Made by a program: the position numbers and the translations under genes
Assembly: GCA_965659675.1 (NCBI GenBank)
Contig: CBFHWY010000010.1
Span: 1 to 48,257, forward strand
Origin: CBFHWY01 sp965659675
GTDB lineage: Bacteria; Bacteroidota; Bacteroidia; Flavobacteriales_G; Salibacteraceae
Direction: 5' to 3'
DNA length: 48,257 nt
The notes under the pieces: generated by a model
The model's input: the letters and a program-made list of their open reading frames with translations, nothing else
What the model was told of the DNA's origin: nothing
Database searches by the model: none
Part shown: piece after piece, positions 30,764 through 39,358 of the stretch
Position numbering within the stretch: position 1 is the stretch's first letter
How the letters are laid out: each line of letters begins with the position of its first letter

Positions 30764-31732
30764 ATGGCTAAAATAAACAACATTGCTGTTTTTACGAGCG
30801 GCGGAGACGCCCCCGGGATGAATGCCGCCATACGTTCGGTTGTTAGAACGGGTGCACATTACGGTATGGATGTGCAGGGAATTTACAGGGGATATGAAGG
30901 CATGATCGAGAACGACTTCTGCAGTTTAAGTCCAAGGTCTGTGAATCACATTCTTCAAAAAGGAGGCACGCATTTAAAGTCTGCCAGATCAGAGGCCTTC
31001 AAGACCAAAGAAGTTCGGGCAACAGCCATTGAAAACTTAAAAAAGAGAAAAGTTGACGCCCTGATAGGCATCGGGGGCGATGGCACTTTTGCAGGGCTAG
31101 AATGCATTTCAGAAGAAAGTGATATCGCTTGTATTGGAATCCCAGGGACCATTGATAATGATATAAAGGGCACTCAATACACTATTGGATTTGATACAGC
31201 CTGTAACACGGCTGTGGATGCGGTAGATAAGATACGAGACACTGCACTTTCTCATAATCGCGTCTTCTTCGTAGAAGTCATGGGAAGGCATTCTGGAATG
31301 ATCGCTGAACAAACTGCTCTCGCTAGTGGAGCCCTAATGGCTTTGGTTCCAGGTGTATCTGTTTCCATCGATGACATTCGGCAAAAGCTCGATCGCACAG
31401 CCAAAAGAAAGAAGAACTCATCGATCATTATCGTAGCTGAAGGCTTCGAAACAAGTGCAATTGATCTTGTTGATAGCTTCAGTAAAAGCTATCCTCAATA
31501 CGAAACCAAGTTAACCATCCTTGGACACTTGCAGCGAGGTGGCAGCCCAACGCGTTTTGATAGAAACCTGGCTAGTATGATGGGCTATCACGCGATAGAT
31601 TTTCTACTTGATGGAAAAAAGAATGGCATTGTAGCCACTTTGAATGGAGATATCCAATTTCAGGCACTGAATGACATCAAAGACATTAATCATCCCGATC
31701 TTTTGAAGATCATAGACACACTTTCAACTTAA
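30764..31732 (+). CDS. pfkA: 6-phosphofructokinase
   Basis: A 322-residue ATP-dependent phosphofructokinase of group A, the committed step of glycolysis. The ATP loop SGGDAPGMNA, the GIGGDGTFAG motif, the catalytic IPGTIDNDI with its Asp, EVMGRHSGMIA and LGHLQRGGSPTRFDR are intact. The ATG at 30764 is chosen over an upstream TTG because the family starts shortly before the nucleotide loop and the second operator ends just before it. It leads an operon with gapN, a GlcNAc kinase-like gene and an mgsA-like gene; spacing to gapN is 4 bp. Regulation is likely by the divergent Nudix-fold protein. Confidence 0.97.
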   Translation: MAKINNIAVFTSGGDAPGMNAAIRSVVRTGAHYGMDVQGIYRGYEGMIENDFCSLSPRSVNHILQKGGTHLKSARSEAFKTKEVRATAIENLKKRKVDALIGIGGDGTFAGLECISEESDIACIGIPGTIDNDIKGTQYTIGFDTACNTAVDAVDKIRDTALSHNRVFFVEVMGRHSGMIAEQTALASGALMALVPGVSVSIDDIRQKLDRTAKRKKNSSIIIVAEGFETSAIDLVDSFSKSYPQYETKLTILGHLQRGGSPTRFDRNLASMMGYHAIDFLLDGKKNGIVATLNGDIQFQALNDIKDINHPDLLKIIDTLST

Positions 31733-31736
31733 AAGA

Positions 31737-33350
31737 ATGAACGACACAATAAACTTTCCAAGCTGGGCAGAGATCCCAGAAAGATATCAGATCAAGGAAC
31801 CCATTAAACAAGAACAATATTTGATAGGGGGAGAATTCAAAACCTGGGATGGTGCATTTCACGATGTATTTTCACCAGTGAGGATCAGAAAAGGCGATAC
31901 ACTTGAAAACTACAAACTTGGTCATTACCCCATGTTGGAAGAGAAGCAAAGCCTGGAGGCCTTAGGTGCTGCCCGAAAGGCTTATGACCTGGGTAGAGGC
32001 GAATGGCCTACCATGACGGTGAATGAGCGAATTGCCCACGTGGAGCGCTTTAAGGAACAAATGGTCTCAAAAAGAGATGAGGTGGTAAAGATGATCATGC
32101 TAGAGATCGGGAAAAACACCCCAGACGCTGAAAAAGAATTTGATCGCACGGTAGACTATATTACTGACACCGTCACAGAGCTAAAAAAGCTGGATCGCAA
32201 CTCTTCAAAACTAGAACACGATGGGGGAGTATATGCTCAAATTCGTCGGGGTCCCCTGGGCGTGGTACTTTGTATGGGGCCCTATAATTATCCTTTGAAT
32301 GAGACCTTTACCTTATTGATTCCAGCATTATTGATGGGTAATACTGTGATATTCAAACCAGCGAAGTTTGGTGTGCTTCTAATTAGTCCACTATTGGAGG
32401 CATTTAGAGCTTCTTTTCCTCCTGGTGTGATCAACATCATATACGGAAGTGGTAGAGTGACTGCCAGTGCCCTGATGGAAACTGGAAAGATCGATGTGCT
32501 TGCATTCATTGGAGCAAGTACAGGTGCTAATGCGCTCAAAAAACTGCATCCGCATCAAAATAGATTGAGATCGGTCTTAGGTCTTGAGGCAAAAAATCCC
32601 GCTATTGTTTTACCGGATGCCGATATCAAACACAGCGCAACCGAATGCATATTGGGATCATTGAGTTACAATGGACAACGCTGTACTGCCCTGAAGATCT
32701 TGTTTGTTCACAACAAGATCAAAGATGAGTTCATGAAAGAGTTTCTCTCTCAGTTAGACTCCTTAAAAAGCGGAATGCCCTGGGAAGACGGAGTGAAACT
32801 GACTCCTCTACCCGAAGTGGACAAGCCAGCCTATCTTGATGAATTGAAGAAAGATGCATTGAGTAAAGGGGCAGAACTAGCCAATGAGAACGGAGGAACA
32901 TGTGAGGGAAGTTACTATCACCCTGCGGTTCTTACTAATGTTGATTCCAGCATGCGAGTGTATCACGAGGAACAGTTTGGTCCACTCATCCCTATTCGTT
33001 TCTTTGATGACATCGAAGAGCCGATCCAATATATGGTGGAATCAAATTATGGACAGCAGGTGAGCATTTTCAGTAGTGATCCTGAGGGTATATCTTCACT
33101 GGTCGACCCATTGGTCAATCAAGTGTGTAGAGTTAATATCAATAGTCAGTGTCAGCGAGGCCCAGACAGTTACCCATTTAACGGAAGAAAAGATTCTGCC
33201 GAGGGAACTTTAAGTGTTTATGATGCGCTCAGGGCCTTTTCGATTCGTACCTTAGTGGCCACAAAAGATTTTCCTAATAACAAGGAACTTCTGAACGATA
33301 TTTTAAAAGGCCGAAAGTCCAAGTTTTTGTCAACTGACTATATACTTTGA
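31737..33350 (+). CDS. gapN: NADP-dependent non-phosphorylating glyceraldehyde-3-phosphate dehydrogenase
   Basis: A 537-residue aldehyde dehydrogenase of the GapN type, which oxidises glyceraldehyde-3-phosphate directly to 3-phosphoglycerate with NADP. The catalytic residues are visible: Asn184 in GPYNYPLNE, Glu284 in LGLEAKNPAIV and Cys316 in YNGQRCTALK. The C-terminal segment around the QRGPDSYPFNGRKDS block also fits GapN. The location between pfkA and other sugar genes supports the substrate call over a generic aldehyde. It would make NADPH instead of ATP in this step. Confidence 0.88.
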   Translation: MNDTINFPSWAEIPERYQIKEPIKQEQYLIGGEFKTWDGAFHDVFSPVRIRKGDTLENYKLGHYPMLEEKQSLEALGAARKAYDLGRGEWPTMTVNERIAHVERFKEQMVSKRDEVVKMIMLEIGKNTPDAEKEFDRTVDYITDTVTELKKLDRNSSKLEHDGGVYAQIRRGPLGVVLCMGPYNYPLNETFTLLIPALLMGNTVIFKPAKFGVLLISPLLEAFRASFPPGVINIIYGSGRVTASALMETGKIDVLAFIGASTGANALKKLHPHQNRLRSVLGLEAKNPAIVLPDADIKHSATECILGSLSYNGQRCTALKILFVHNKIKDEFMKEFLSQLDSLKSGMPWEDGVKLTPLPEVDKPAYLDELKKDALSKGAELANENGGTCEGSYYHPAVLTNVDSSMRVYHEEQFGPLIPIRFFDDIEEPIQYMVESNYGQQVSIFSSDPEGISSLVDPLVNQVCRVNINSQCQRGPDSYPFNGRKDSAEGTLSVYDALRAFSIRTLVATKDFPNNKELLNDILKGRKSKFLSTDYIL

Positions 33351-33353
33351 TCC

Positions 33354-34211
33354 ATGATGTTAATCGCTGACAGTGGTTCTACCAAGTGCGACTGGGCCCT
33401 GGTAAATGATGACCAGGCAGGATTTCAATTGCTGAAAAGCAGAGGATTCAATCCGTACTTCCACGATCATAAATTCATTCATAAAGAGCTCTCTTCCCTC
33501 GAAAAATTCAGGAACATTAAAGATGATGTAGATTCGATCTATTTTTACGGGGCTGGTTGTAGTGCCCCTGAGTTAAATCAGCGAATCCTAAAAGGTCTGC
33601 GTTCTTTCTTCACCAAAGCTGAGATCCTGGTTGACCACGACCTCAAGGCAGCCGCCTATGCCTGCTATACTGGCAAAAAAGAGATCGCCTGTATTTTGGG
33701 CACAGGCAGCAACTCTTGCTTTTATGATGGGAATGAATTTTATCAGGAATTACCCTCTCTGGCTTACATCCTTGGTGATGAAGCTAGTGGAAGTTATTTC
33801 GGAAAAAGGATCCTGAGGTCTTATTTCTATAAACAAATGCCGGAGGAACTCGCAAAGGAACTTGAACAGAGTTTCAATGTCAAAAAAGAAGTGGTGATCG
33901 ATCATGTATATCGTCAGCTTAATTCGAATGTCTATCTGGCAAGCTTTATGAAGTTCTTTTCTTCTCATCGTGAGCATCCCTTTGTTGTTGAAATGATCTC
34001 CAAAGGAATGAGGAAGTTCCTGAACATCCATGTCCTTGCTTATGATAATGCAAAAGACTGTGAGATAAATTTTGTAGGTTCCATTGCCTACTATTTTGAG
34101 GAAATCCTCAGAAAAGAGTGTGAAGCGCTTGGGCTAAGCCTTAATCAGGTGATCAAAAAGCCAATTGAAGGCCTGGTGCGATTCCATGAAGAATTTGAAA
34201 TAAGCATATAA
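33354..34211 (+). CDS. N-acetylglucosamine kinase-like (BadF/BadG/BcrA/BcrD ATPase family)
   Basis: A 285-residue protein of the ASKHA fold: the phosphate-1 loop ADSGSTKCDWALV at residues 5-17, the phosphate-2 segment CILGTGSNSCFYDG near residues 115-128, and the adenosine-contact segment INFVGSIAYYFEEIL near the C-terminus. Members in Bacteroidota are annotated as GlcNAc kinases, which phosphorylate N-acetylglucosamine from the outside or from recycling. Glucosamine or glucose are alternatives. It lies 3 bp after gapN and 1 bp before the mgsA-like gene. Confidence 0.8.
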   Translation: MMLIADSGSTKCDWALVNDDQAGFQLLKSRGFNPYFHDHKFIHKELSSLEKFRNIKDDVDSIYFYGAGCSAPELNQRILKGLRSFFTKAEILVDHDLKAAAYACYTGKKEIACILGTGSNSCFYDGNEFYQELPSLAYILGDEASGSYFGKRILRSYFYKQMPEELAKELEQSFNVKKEVVIDHVYRQLNSNVYLASFMKFFSSHREHPFVVEMISKGMRKFLNIHVLAYDNAKDCEINFVGSIAYYFEEILRKECEALGLSLNQVIKKPIEGLVRFHEEFEISI

Positions 34212-34212
34212 G

Positions 34213-34623
34213 ATGACAACAAAGAACATAGTGGTAATGGCTCACAACAAGAAAAAGCCTGAGCTGTTGGAATTTCTGAAGGAAAGAGAAGACTGGCTAT
34301 ATGGAAGAACGCTCATTGCCACTGGTCGTTCCGCTGAATTTCTCGAAAAAGGTGACTTTAAGATCCCGGTGCGTCACTTTAGCCCTGGAAAGTCTGGAGG
34401 ATATCAGGAAATCACGAAAATGGTGGAAGCAGGTGAAGTTGATATGGTTATTTTCCTCAGGGATCATGAGGTTACCCAAAAACATCATGAAGATATTCGG
34501 CTACTGCTAGAGTCCTGCAACGTAAACAATGTGCCACTTGCCACAAATATTTCCTCTGCAGAGCTTTTGATCATTGGGTTGATCAAGATGGAGTCCATCC
34601 AAAGGACAAAATCAAAGTCCTGA
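34213..34623 (+). CDS. Methylglyoxal synthase-like protein with changed active-site residues
   Basis: A 136-residue protein with the methylglyoxal synthase fold: the N-terminal IVVMAH, a central IATGRSAEFLEKG, and DMVIFLRDHEVTQKHHEDIRLLLESCN. Compared with E. coli MgsA, Asp91, His98 and Asp101 are retained (FLRD, then KHHED), but the catalytic base Asp71 in GGDQQ is Tyr here (GGYQE) and Asp20 of AHDH is Asn (AHNK). The normal enzyme makes methylglyoxal from dihydroxyacetone phosphate. This copy may be inactive, a sensor of triose phosphate, or have another activity. It is last in the pfkA operon, 1 bp behind the kinase gene. Confidence 0.8.
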   Translation: MTTKNIVVMAHNKKKPELLEFLKEREDWLYGRTLIATGRSAEFLEKGDFKIPVRHFSPGKSGGYQEITKMVEAGEVDMVIFLRDHEVTQKHHEDIRLLLESCNVNNVPLATNISSAELLIIGLIKMESIQRTKSKS

Positions 34624-34639
34624 CTTTTAGTCCCTCAAT

Positions 34640-34662
34640 GTTATAGTAGTGTTTACTATAAC
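34640..34662. promoter_or_regulatory. Inverted repeat GTTATAGTA-N5-TACTATAAC before the sugar porter
   Basis: A perfect 9-bp inverted repeat with a 5-bp spacer (GTGTT), 40 bp before the sugar porter ATG. It starts 17 bp after the mgsA-like stop. The A/T-rich stem and absence of a T-run directly behind it argue for an operator. The half-site shares the inner GTA/TAC and the spacer length with the pfkA operators. A weak -7 like TACCTTGG (34675-34682) lies downstream. Confidence 0.55.
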
Positions 34663-34701
34663 TAAAGTTTTTCTTACCTTGGCTCGGTTCATTTTCCAAT
34701 T

Positions 34702-36270
34702 ATGGCCAAAACAACAAGGTTTATTGTCCTAATCGCTTCGATCGTTGCGCTAGGAGGTTTACTAATGGGCTTCGACGCCTCGGTAATTTCAGGAGTAGTT
34801 AAGTTTATTGAAGTTGAGTTTGAGTTGACTAAAATTGAGCTCGGCTGGTCCGTCAGTTCACTAACGCTCACTTCCACCCTTGCCATGATGATCGCCGGGC
34901 CGATCAGTGATAAGTACGGACGAAAGATCACCCTGAAATGGGCTGCAGCCTTCTTCATTGTTTCTGCCATTCTTTCGGCTCTGGCTCCCAATTTCATTTT
35001 TTTGGTTCTGGCCAGAATGTTAGGTGGTTTCGGGGTTGGTGCTGCATTGATCATCGCCCCAATGTACATTGCTGAGATCTCACCTTCAAAACTGAGGGGT
35101 ACTATGGTTTCCTTCAATCAGCTCAATATTGTAATAGGAATATCGGTCGCCTTCTTTACCAATTACCTGATACTTTCTTTGGGAGAGTCTGATGCTTCGT
35201 GGGTAGAGAGTTTGGGGATCGGTCAGCATAATTGGAGGTGGATGTTGGGTTTGGAAACCCTTCCAGCTATTGCTTATTTTCTCGCTCTTTATCTGGTCCC
35301 GAAAAGTCCCCGATGGCTAATTATGCAGGGTAAAATTGATGCTGCAAAGCGCATCTTCCAAAAGGTGAACAACGACCCGGTTGCCATTGAAAAACAGATC
35401 AAAGAAGTTAGAGAAAGTTTAGAGAGTGATGATCTCGAATCGAAGGTTAGCCTAAAAGACCTATTTAAGCCAGCACTGGCACTTGTTTTAAGTATTGGTG
35501 TTGTAATTGGAATATTGCAACAGATCACAGGCATTAACTCGGTTTTCTTTTATGCTCCCATGATCTTTGAGCAGACGGGAATTGGAACGGATGCTGCCTT
35601 TATTCAAGCCATTCTGGTTGGTATTACAAATTTGGTTTTTACCATCCTGGCAATGTTGACCATAGATCGTTTCGGGAGAAAGCCTCTGCTGGGTATTGGC
35701 GTATCTGGTATTGCTCTAAGTATGTTCTTGTTGGCCTATGGTTTTTCAGAAGCGCGATATGAATTGAGTTCAACAGAAATTGAAGGAATTCCCCCTGCAA
35801 CTCAGGAGCAACTCAGAGTGCTCATTGGGACAAAGTATTCTTCAGATGTTGAGTTTAAAGACGCAATTGCCAACGCGATTGGAAGAGAAAAATCTGTGGT
35901 TTATGAGTCAAGTATCATCACAGCAGCCATCGATCTAAACCCCATGCTTATCCTGATCGGAGTGTTGGCTTTCGTGGCTTTCTTTGCCATGTCACTTGGC
36001 CCTGTTATGTGGGTCTTGTTTTCAGAGCTATTCCCTATTTGGATACGCGGGATTGCCATTTCCTTTGTTGGCTTCATCAACTCGATGGTCAGCTTTGGGG
36101 TTCAACTGATCTTTCCCTGGGAACTCAATACTTTGGGGAATGTGTGGACCTTTGTCATCTACGGACTCTTTGCGGTACTTGGGTTGATCTTCATTATCAA
36201 GGTTGTTCCTGAAACCAAAGGGAAATCACTTGAAGACCTTCAGAAACAACTCGTAAAGAATCCGGCCTAA
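34702..36270 (+). CDS. MFS sugar porter
   Basis: A 522-residue transporter of the major facilitator superfamily, sugar porter family, with 12 membrane helices. Typical signatures are GFDASVISG in helix 1, GPISDKYGRK in loop 2-3, the VPKSPRWLIMQGK segment at the end of the first half, IDRFGRKPLL in loop 8-9 and PETKGKSLEDLQ near the C-terminus. A loop of about 65 residues between helices 9 and 10 is longer than usual. It likely imports a monosaccharide by proton symport across the inner membrane, fitting the pfkA operon in front of it. Its stop overlaps the stop of the convergent GH16-like gene by four bases. Confidence 0.93.
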   Translation: MAKTTRFIVLIASIVALGGLLMGFDASVISGVVKFIEVEFELTKIELGWSVSSLTLTSTLAMMIAGPISDKYGRKITLKWAAAFFIVSAILSALAPNFIFLVLARMLGGFGVGAALIIAPMYIAEISPSKLRGTMVSFNQLNIVIGISVAFFTNYLILSLGESDASWVESLGIGQHNWRWMLGLETLPAIAYFLALYLVPKSPRWLIMQGKIDAAKRIFQKVNNDPVAIEKQIKEVRESLESDDLESKVSLKDLFKPALALVLSIGVVIGILQQITGINSVFFYAPMIFEQTGIGTDAAFIQAILVGITNLVFTILAMLTIDRFGRKPLLGIGVSGIALSMFLLAYGFSEARYELSSTEIEGIPPATQEQLRVLIGTKYSSDVEFKDAIANAIGREKSVVYESSIITAAIDLNPMLILIGVLAFVAFFAMSLGPVMWVLFSELFPIWIRGIAISFVGFINSMVSFGVQLIFPWELNTLGNVWTFVIYGLFAVLGLIFIIKVVPETKGKSLEDLQKQLVKNPA

Positions 36271-37112
36271 AGAGGTATATATTCAAAGGACTCGAATATT
36301 ATTTCTTCCGGCTCGCCTTTCGCCGGTATTGGCTCAATAAGGTTTGCTACCCAAATATTCATTCTCACATTTGTATGCTCCCCTGGTTCTGGAACTACTA
36401 TTGGTGCATTTCCGGTGATGAACCTTGGCCGGTTTGTATTGTCGAATGTCCATGAAGCAAAGGCCTCTCCCGGATTATCTACATTTCCGGTAAAGCTCTT
36501 CCAGGTGATCCTATCTTTTGTCCAAACCAGTTCATGAGTAGTTTTTCCTATCAGGACCTCTTCTCCACTAAATTCAGGATTATGCAAACGTTCTGGAAAG
36601 GCCGGTTCAATGCTGTAATCCTGATTGGATATGGGTTGCACCGAAAATCGAAGATTATTGTTCGCCGAAGTATCATTCCCCCAATATGAAAAATCAAAGG
36701 CTAACTCACTGCCCGCCTCAGTGTCATAGTTCTCTGTGTCATAGGTAAACAGTCGAAGTACCACATTCCGGGATAAATTATGAATATCTCCTAAGACTGT
36801 CCATCGGTAAGTTCCATATCCTACCACCTCTTCACTATAGATCTCAGTTGAGTACCATATGTTATCATGCGGTGCCAACCTCATATGCAAGCGACCTTTG
36901 GAGTCTATGTAAACATCTTCCGATCTGCTACTAAAAGGGTTAGGGCCAGGAGGAATAGGAGCTTCACTGGATTTGATTTGCCAACTGAATCCAGACCAGC
37001 TAAGGCTATCTTCAAGTCTGACATCTTCTCTAATATCGCTCTGTTCGCATGAGCCAAGGAACAATGCAGCAGACAGGAACAGGAGTAAAAAGGTGTTGAA
37101 GTACTTCATCAT
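36267..37112 (-). CDS. GH16-fold lipoprotein with degenerate catalytic motif
   Basis: A 281-residue lipoprotein: lipobox LFLGSC with Cys22, then a concanavalin-like beta-jelly roll. The segment GYGTYRWTVLGDIHNLSRNVVLRLFTYDTENYDTEAGSELAFDFSYWG lines up with the GH16 active strand, but the consensus ExDxE reads ELAFD (Glu136 retained, Asp changed to Ala138, Glu to Asp140). It is therefore probably a glycan-binding relative of laminarinase/GH16 enzymes rather than an active hydrolase. The gene is last in the leftward cluster and overlaps the GH3 gene by four bases (ATGA). ATG codons at 37112 and 37109 both fit. Confidence 0.75.
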   Translation of the reverse strand: MMKYFNTFLLLFLSAALFLGSCEQSDIREDVRLEDSLSWSGFSWQIKSSEAPIPPGPNPFSSRSEDVYIDSKGRLHMRLAPHDNIWYSTEIYSEEVVGYGTYRWTVLGDIHNLSRNVVLRLFTYDTENYDTEAGSELAFDFSYWGNDTSANNNLRFSVQPISNQDYSIEPAFPERLHNPEFSGEEVLIGKTTHELVWTKDRITWKSFTGNVDNPGEAFASWTFDNTNRPRFITGNAPIVVPEPGEHTNVRMNIWVANLIEPIPAKGEPEEIIFESFEYIPL

Positions 37113-39319
37113 TCTCCTATATGAAAAGTTAATTTTTGATCACCTACAGTGGCATCAAACTCCCCAGCTTCAATTACCCATTTGTTTTCTATGTTGACAA
37201 ATGCCAGTCTTCTGGCTGGAAATTCAAATTCAACTGTTTTTGTTGCCCCGGCTTCAATGAATACTTTCTTAAAAGCTCGCAATCGTTTGATCGATGGAGT
37301 AATGCTGGCGTATTGATCTGAAATAAAGAGTAAAACAGCCTCTTTTCCATCCCTTTTACCCGAATTCTTGACTTCAACCACAAACTTCAGGTTGTCATCT
37401 TTTCCTGCAGTAAGCCCATTCAACAACCTTAAACTCTTGTATTCAAATTTGGTGTAGCTAAGCCCTGTTCCAAACTCAAACTGAGGGTCAAAGGCGCCCA
37501 TGCCGTACATATCATCAATCCCTTCTGTGATCTTGTAATCATAACTCAATAGGTTGTTTACGTACTTGGGATAGGTGTATGGCAATTTCCCAGATGGATT
37601 CACCACGCCGAATAATATATCTGCCAAAGCAGGAGTACCTTCTTCAGATGGATAATAGGCTTGAATTATACCGTCACAGTAGTCGAAAATGGTTCGAATG
37701 ATTCTTGGTCTGGACTCAAATAGAACCAGGACAATTGGCTTATTGTAGGTGCTCAGCATTTCTATGTACCTAAGTTGGGCCGCATCCATCGTGAGATCAT
37801 CTATATCTCCTGGCTTTTCAGTTGCAGGAAGTTCTCCCATACACGCCACAATCACATCTGATGCTTCGAGCTTTTGTTCCCAGCCCTCTTCAAGCTTTAG
37901 CTCCGTTAAACTGCATCCTACAAGATAGTCGACATGCGGGTGCTTTTCTTTGAGGGCATCAAGTACCGTGGGTTTATCTGGATTGTTTCGCGCTTCTTCA
38001 GTTCCTTGCCAGGTTCGGCTCCAGGCACCATTTACATGTGAAAGGGAATCTGCCATTGGACCCGTGACCAATATCTTTTGTTCTTTTGAAAGTGGTAATA
38101 CCTGATTCTCATTCTTCAATAGCGTAATTGATTCTGCCGCCATTTCATAGCTAGCCTTTTGATGCGAAATAGAACTCAGGCCGCTATAATCTACCTCAGG
38201 ACGAACCGGATTTTCGAATAAGCCTAAATCCACTTTCAGATTCAGGATCCTTCTCACCGATTCATCTATTCGTGATTCAGGAATACTACCTTCATGGACC
38301 AGTTCAGCCAACAGCTCCGAAAATTCGTAATCATGTGGAACCATGCTCATATCGAGGCCAGCCTCTATGGCTGTTTGTACCGCATGTTTCATGGTTGGCG
38401 AAGTCCGGTGGAATTGATGGAGTTTGATGATGTCTTCCCAGTCGCTAACGATCACACCTTCGAAGCCTAACTCCTTCCTAAGGATCCCCTGGATCAACTT
38501 CTTATTGGCGTGGGTTGGAATACCGTTGATCTCTCCAGAGTTGATCATTATGGTTTTCGCCCCAGCTTTGATCGCTTCCACAAAAGGAGGCAGCATATAC
38601 TCACGCAGTTGAATCTCAGAAAAATAAGATGGTGTTCTATCCTTTCCAGATTCTGGCCAACTATAGCCAACAAAATGCTTTAAACAGGAAGCTACTTGAT
38701 ACGGGGCCTTTATATCCTTTCCTTCCAGACCTTCAACCATCGCTTGTCCCATAACGGTGCATAAGTATGGGTCTTCCCCAAAAGTCTCAAAAGAGCGAAT
38801 CCATAAGGGTTGACGCATCACATCCAACACGGGTGAGAAAGCCCAGGGAATCCCTGAAGCCATTGTTTCATAAGCTGTGATCTCGGCACCTCTTTTTACC
38901 AACTCCGGATTCCAGCTTGCACCCTGAGCAATTGGTTGGGGAAAAAGCACACCTTCCTGTAGATAGTTTGCTCCATGAATGGCATCTATTCCATAGATTA
39001 TTGGTATTTTAAGCCTTGATTCCTCGGTACAGACCCTTTGAATTTCCGAGATCACCTCTAGCCAATGATCCTTATTCAAGGCATAGCCTGGTACGTTCAA
39101 AAAAGAGCCTACATGGTGCTTTAAAACCGCCGTTTTCAGCTTGTCAATATCAAGCTCATGGGGCTCCTGAAGATTGTATACTTCCCCTTTGGAAATAAGG
39201 TCGAGATTGATCTGAGTCATCTGACCCACCTTTTCTTCAACCGTCATCTGGCTGATCAAATGGTCAATATCCACCCTTTTTTGCATCTTAAGTTGTGGCT
39301 TTTCTATTGTTGAATCCAT
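37109..39319 (-). CDS. Glycoside hydrolase family 3 beta-glucosidase
   Basis: A 736-residue GH3 enzyme of the BglX type. The N-terminal TIM barrel has the nucleophile Asp293 in EGVIVSDWEDI and the KHF motif (Lys214-His215), followed by the alpha/beta sandwich with SITLLKNENQVLPL and the fibronectin-like C-terminus. It releases terminal beta-D-glucose from oligosaccharides. The N-terminus (MDSTIEKPQLKMQKR) has no visible signal peptide, so it may act in the cytoplasm, which is unusual for the class in this phylum. A second Met at residue 12 is an alternative start. It is seventh of eight genes in the cluster, 39 bp after the CBM lipoprotein gene. Confidence 0.95.
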   Translation of the reverse strand: MDSTIEKPQLKMQKRVDIDHLISQMTVEEKVGQMTQINLDLISKGEVYNLQEPHELDIDKLKTAVLKHHVGSFLNVPGYALNKDHWLEVISEIQRVCTEESRLKIPIIYGIDAIHGANYLQEGVLFPQPIAQGASWNPELVKRGAEITAYETMASGIPWAFSPVLDVMRQPLWIRSFETFGEDPYLCTVMGQAMVEGLEGKDIKAPYQVASCLKHFVGYSWPESGKDRTPSYFSEIQLREYMLPPFVEAIKAGAKTIMINSGEINGIPTHANKKLIQGILRKELGFEGVIVSDWEDIIKLHQFHRTSPTMKHAVQTAIEAGLDMSMVPHDYEFSELLAELVHEGSIPESRIDESVRRILNLKVDLGLFENPVRPEVDYSGLSSISHQKASYEMAAESITLLKNENQVLPLSKEQKILVTGPMADSLSHVNGAWSRTWQGTEEARNNPDKPTVLDALKEKHPHVDYLVGCSLTELKLEEGWEQKLEASDVIVACMGELPATEKPGDIDDLTMDAAQLRYIEMLSTYNKPIVLVLFESRPRIIRTIFDYCDGIIQAYYPSEEGTPALADILFGVVNPSGKLPYTYPKYVNNLLSYDYKITEGIDDMYGMGAFDPQFEFGTGLSYTKFEYKSLRLLNGLTAGKDDNLKFVVEVKNSGKRDGKEAVLLFISDQYASITPSIKRLRAFKKVFIEAGATKTVEFEFPARRLAFVNIENKWVIEAGEFDATVGDQKLTFHIGE

Positions 39320-39358
39320 GCGGTAATTCGACTATTTTTCTCGTTTTATGAAGCGCTT

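Noticed and set aside
34640..34662. Palindrome as terminator of the mgsA-like gene
   Set aside because: Stem is A/T-rich with 2 G/C pairs, and no T-run follows directly; operator fits better.
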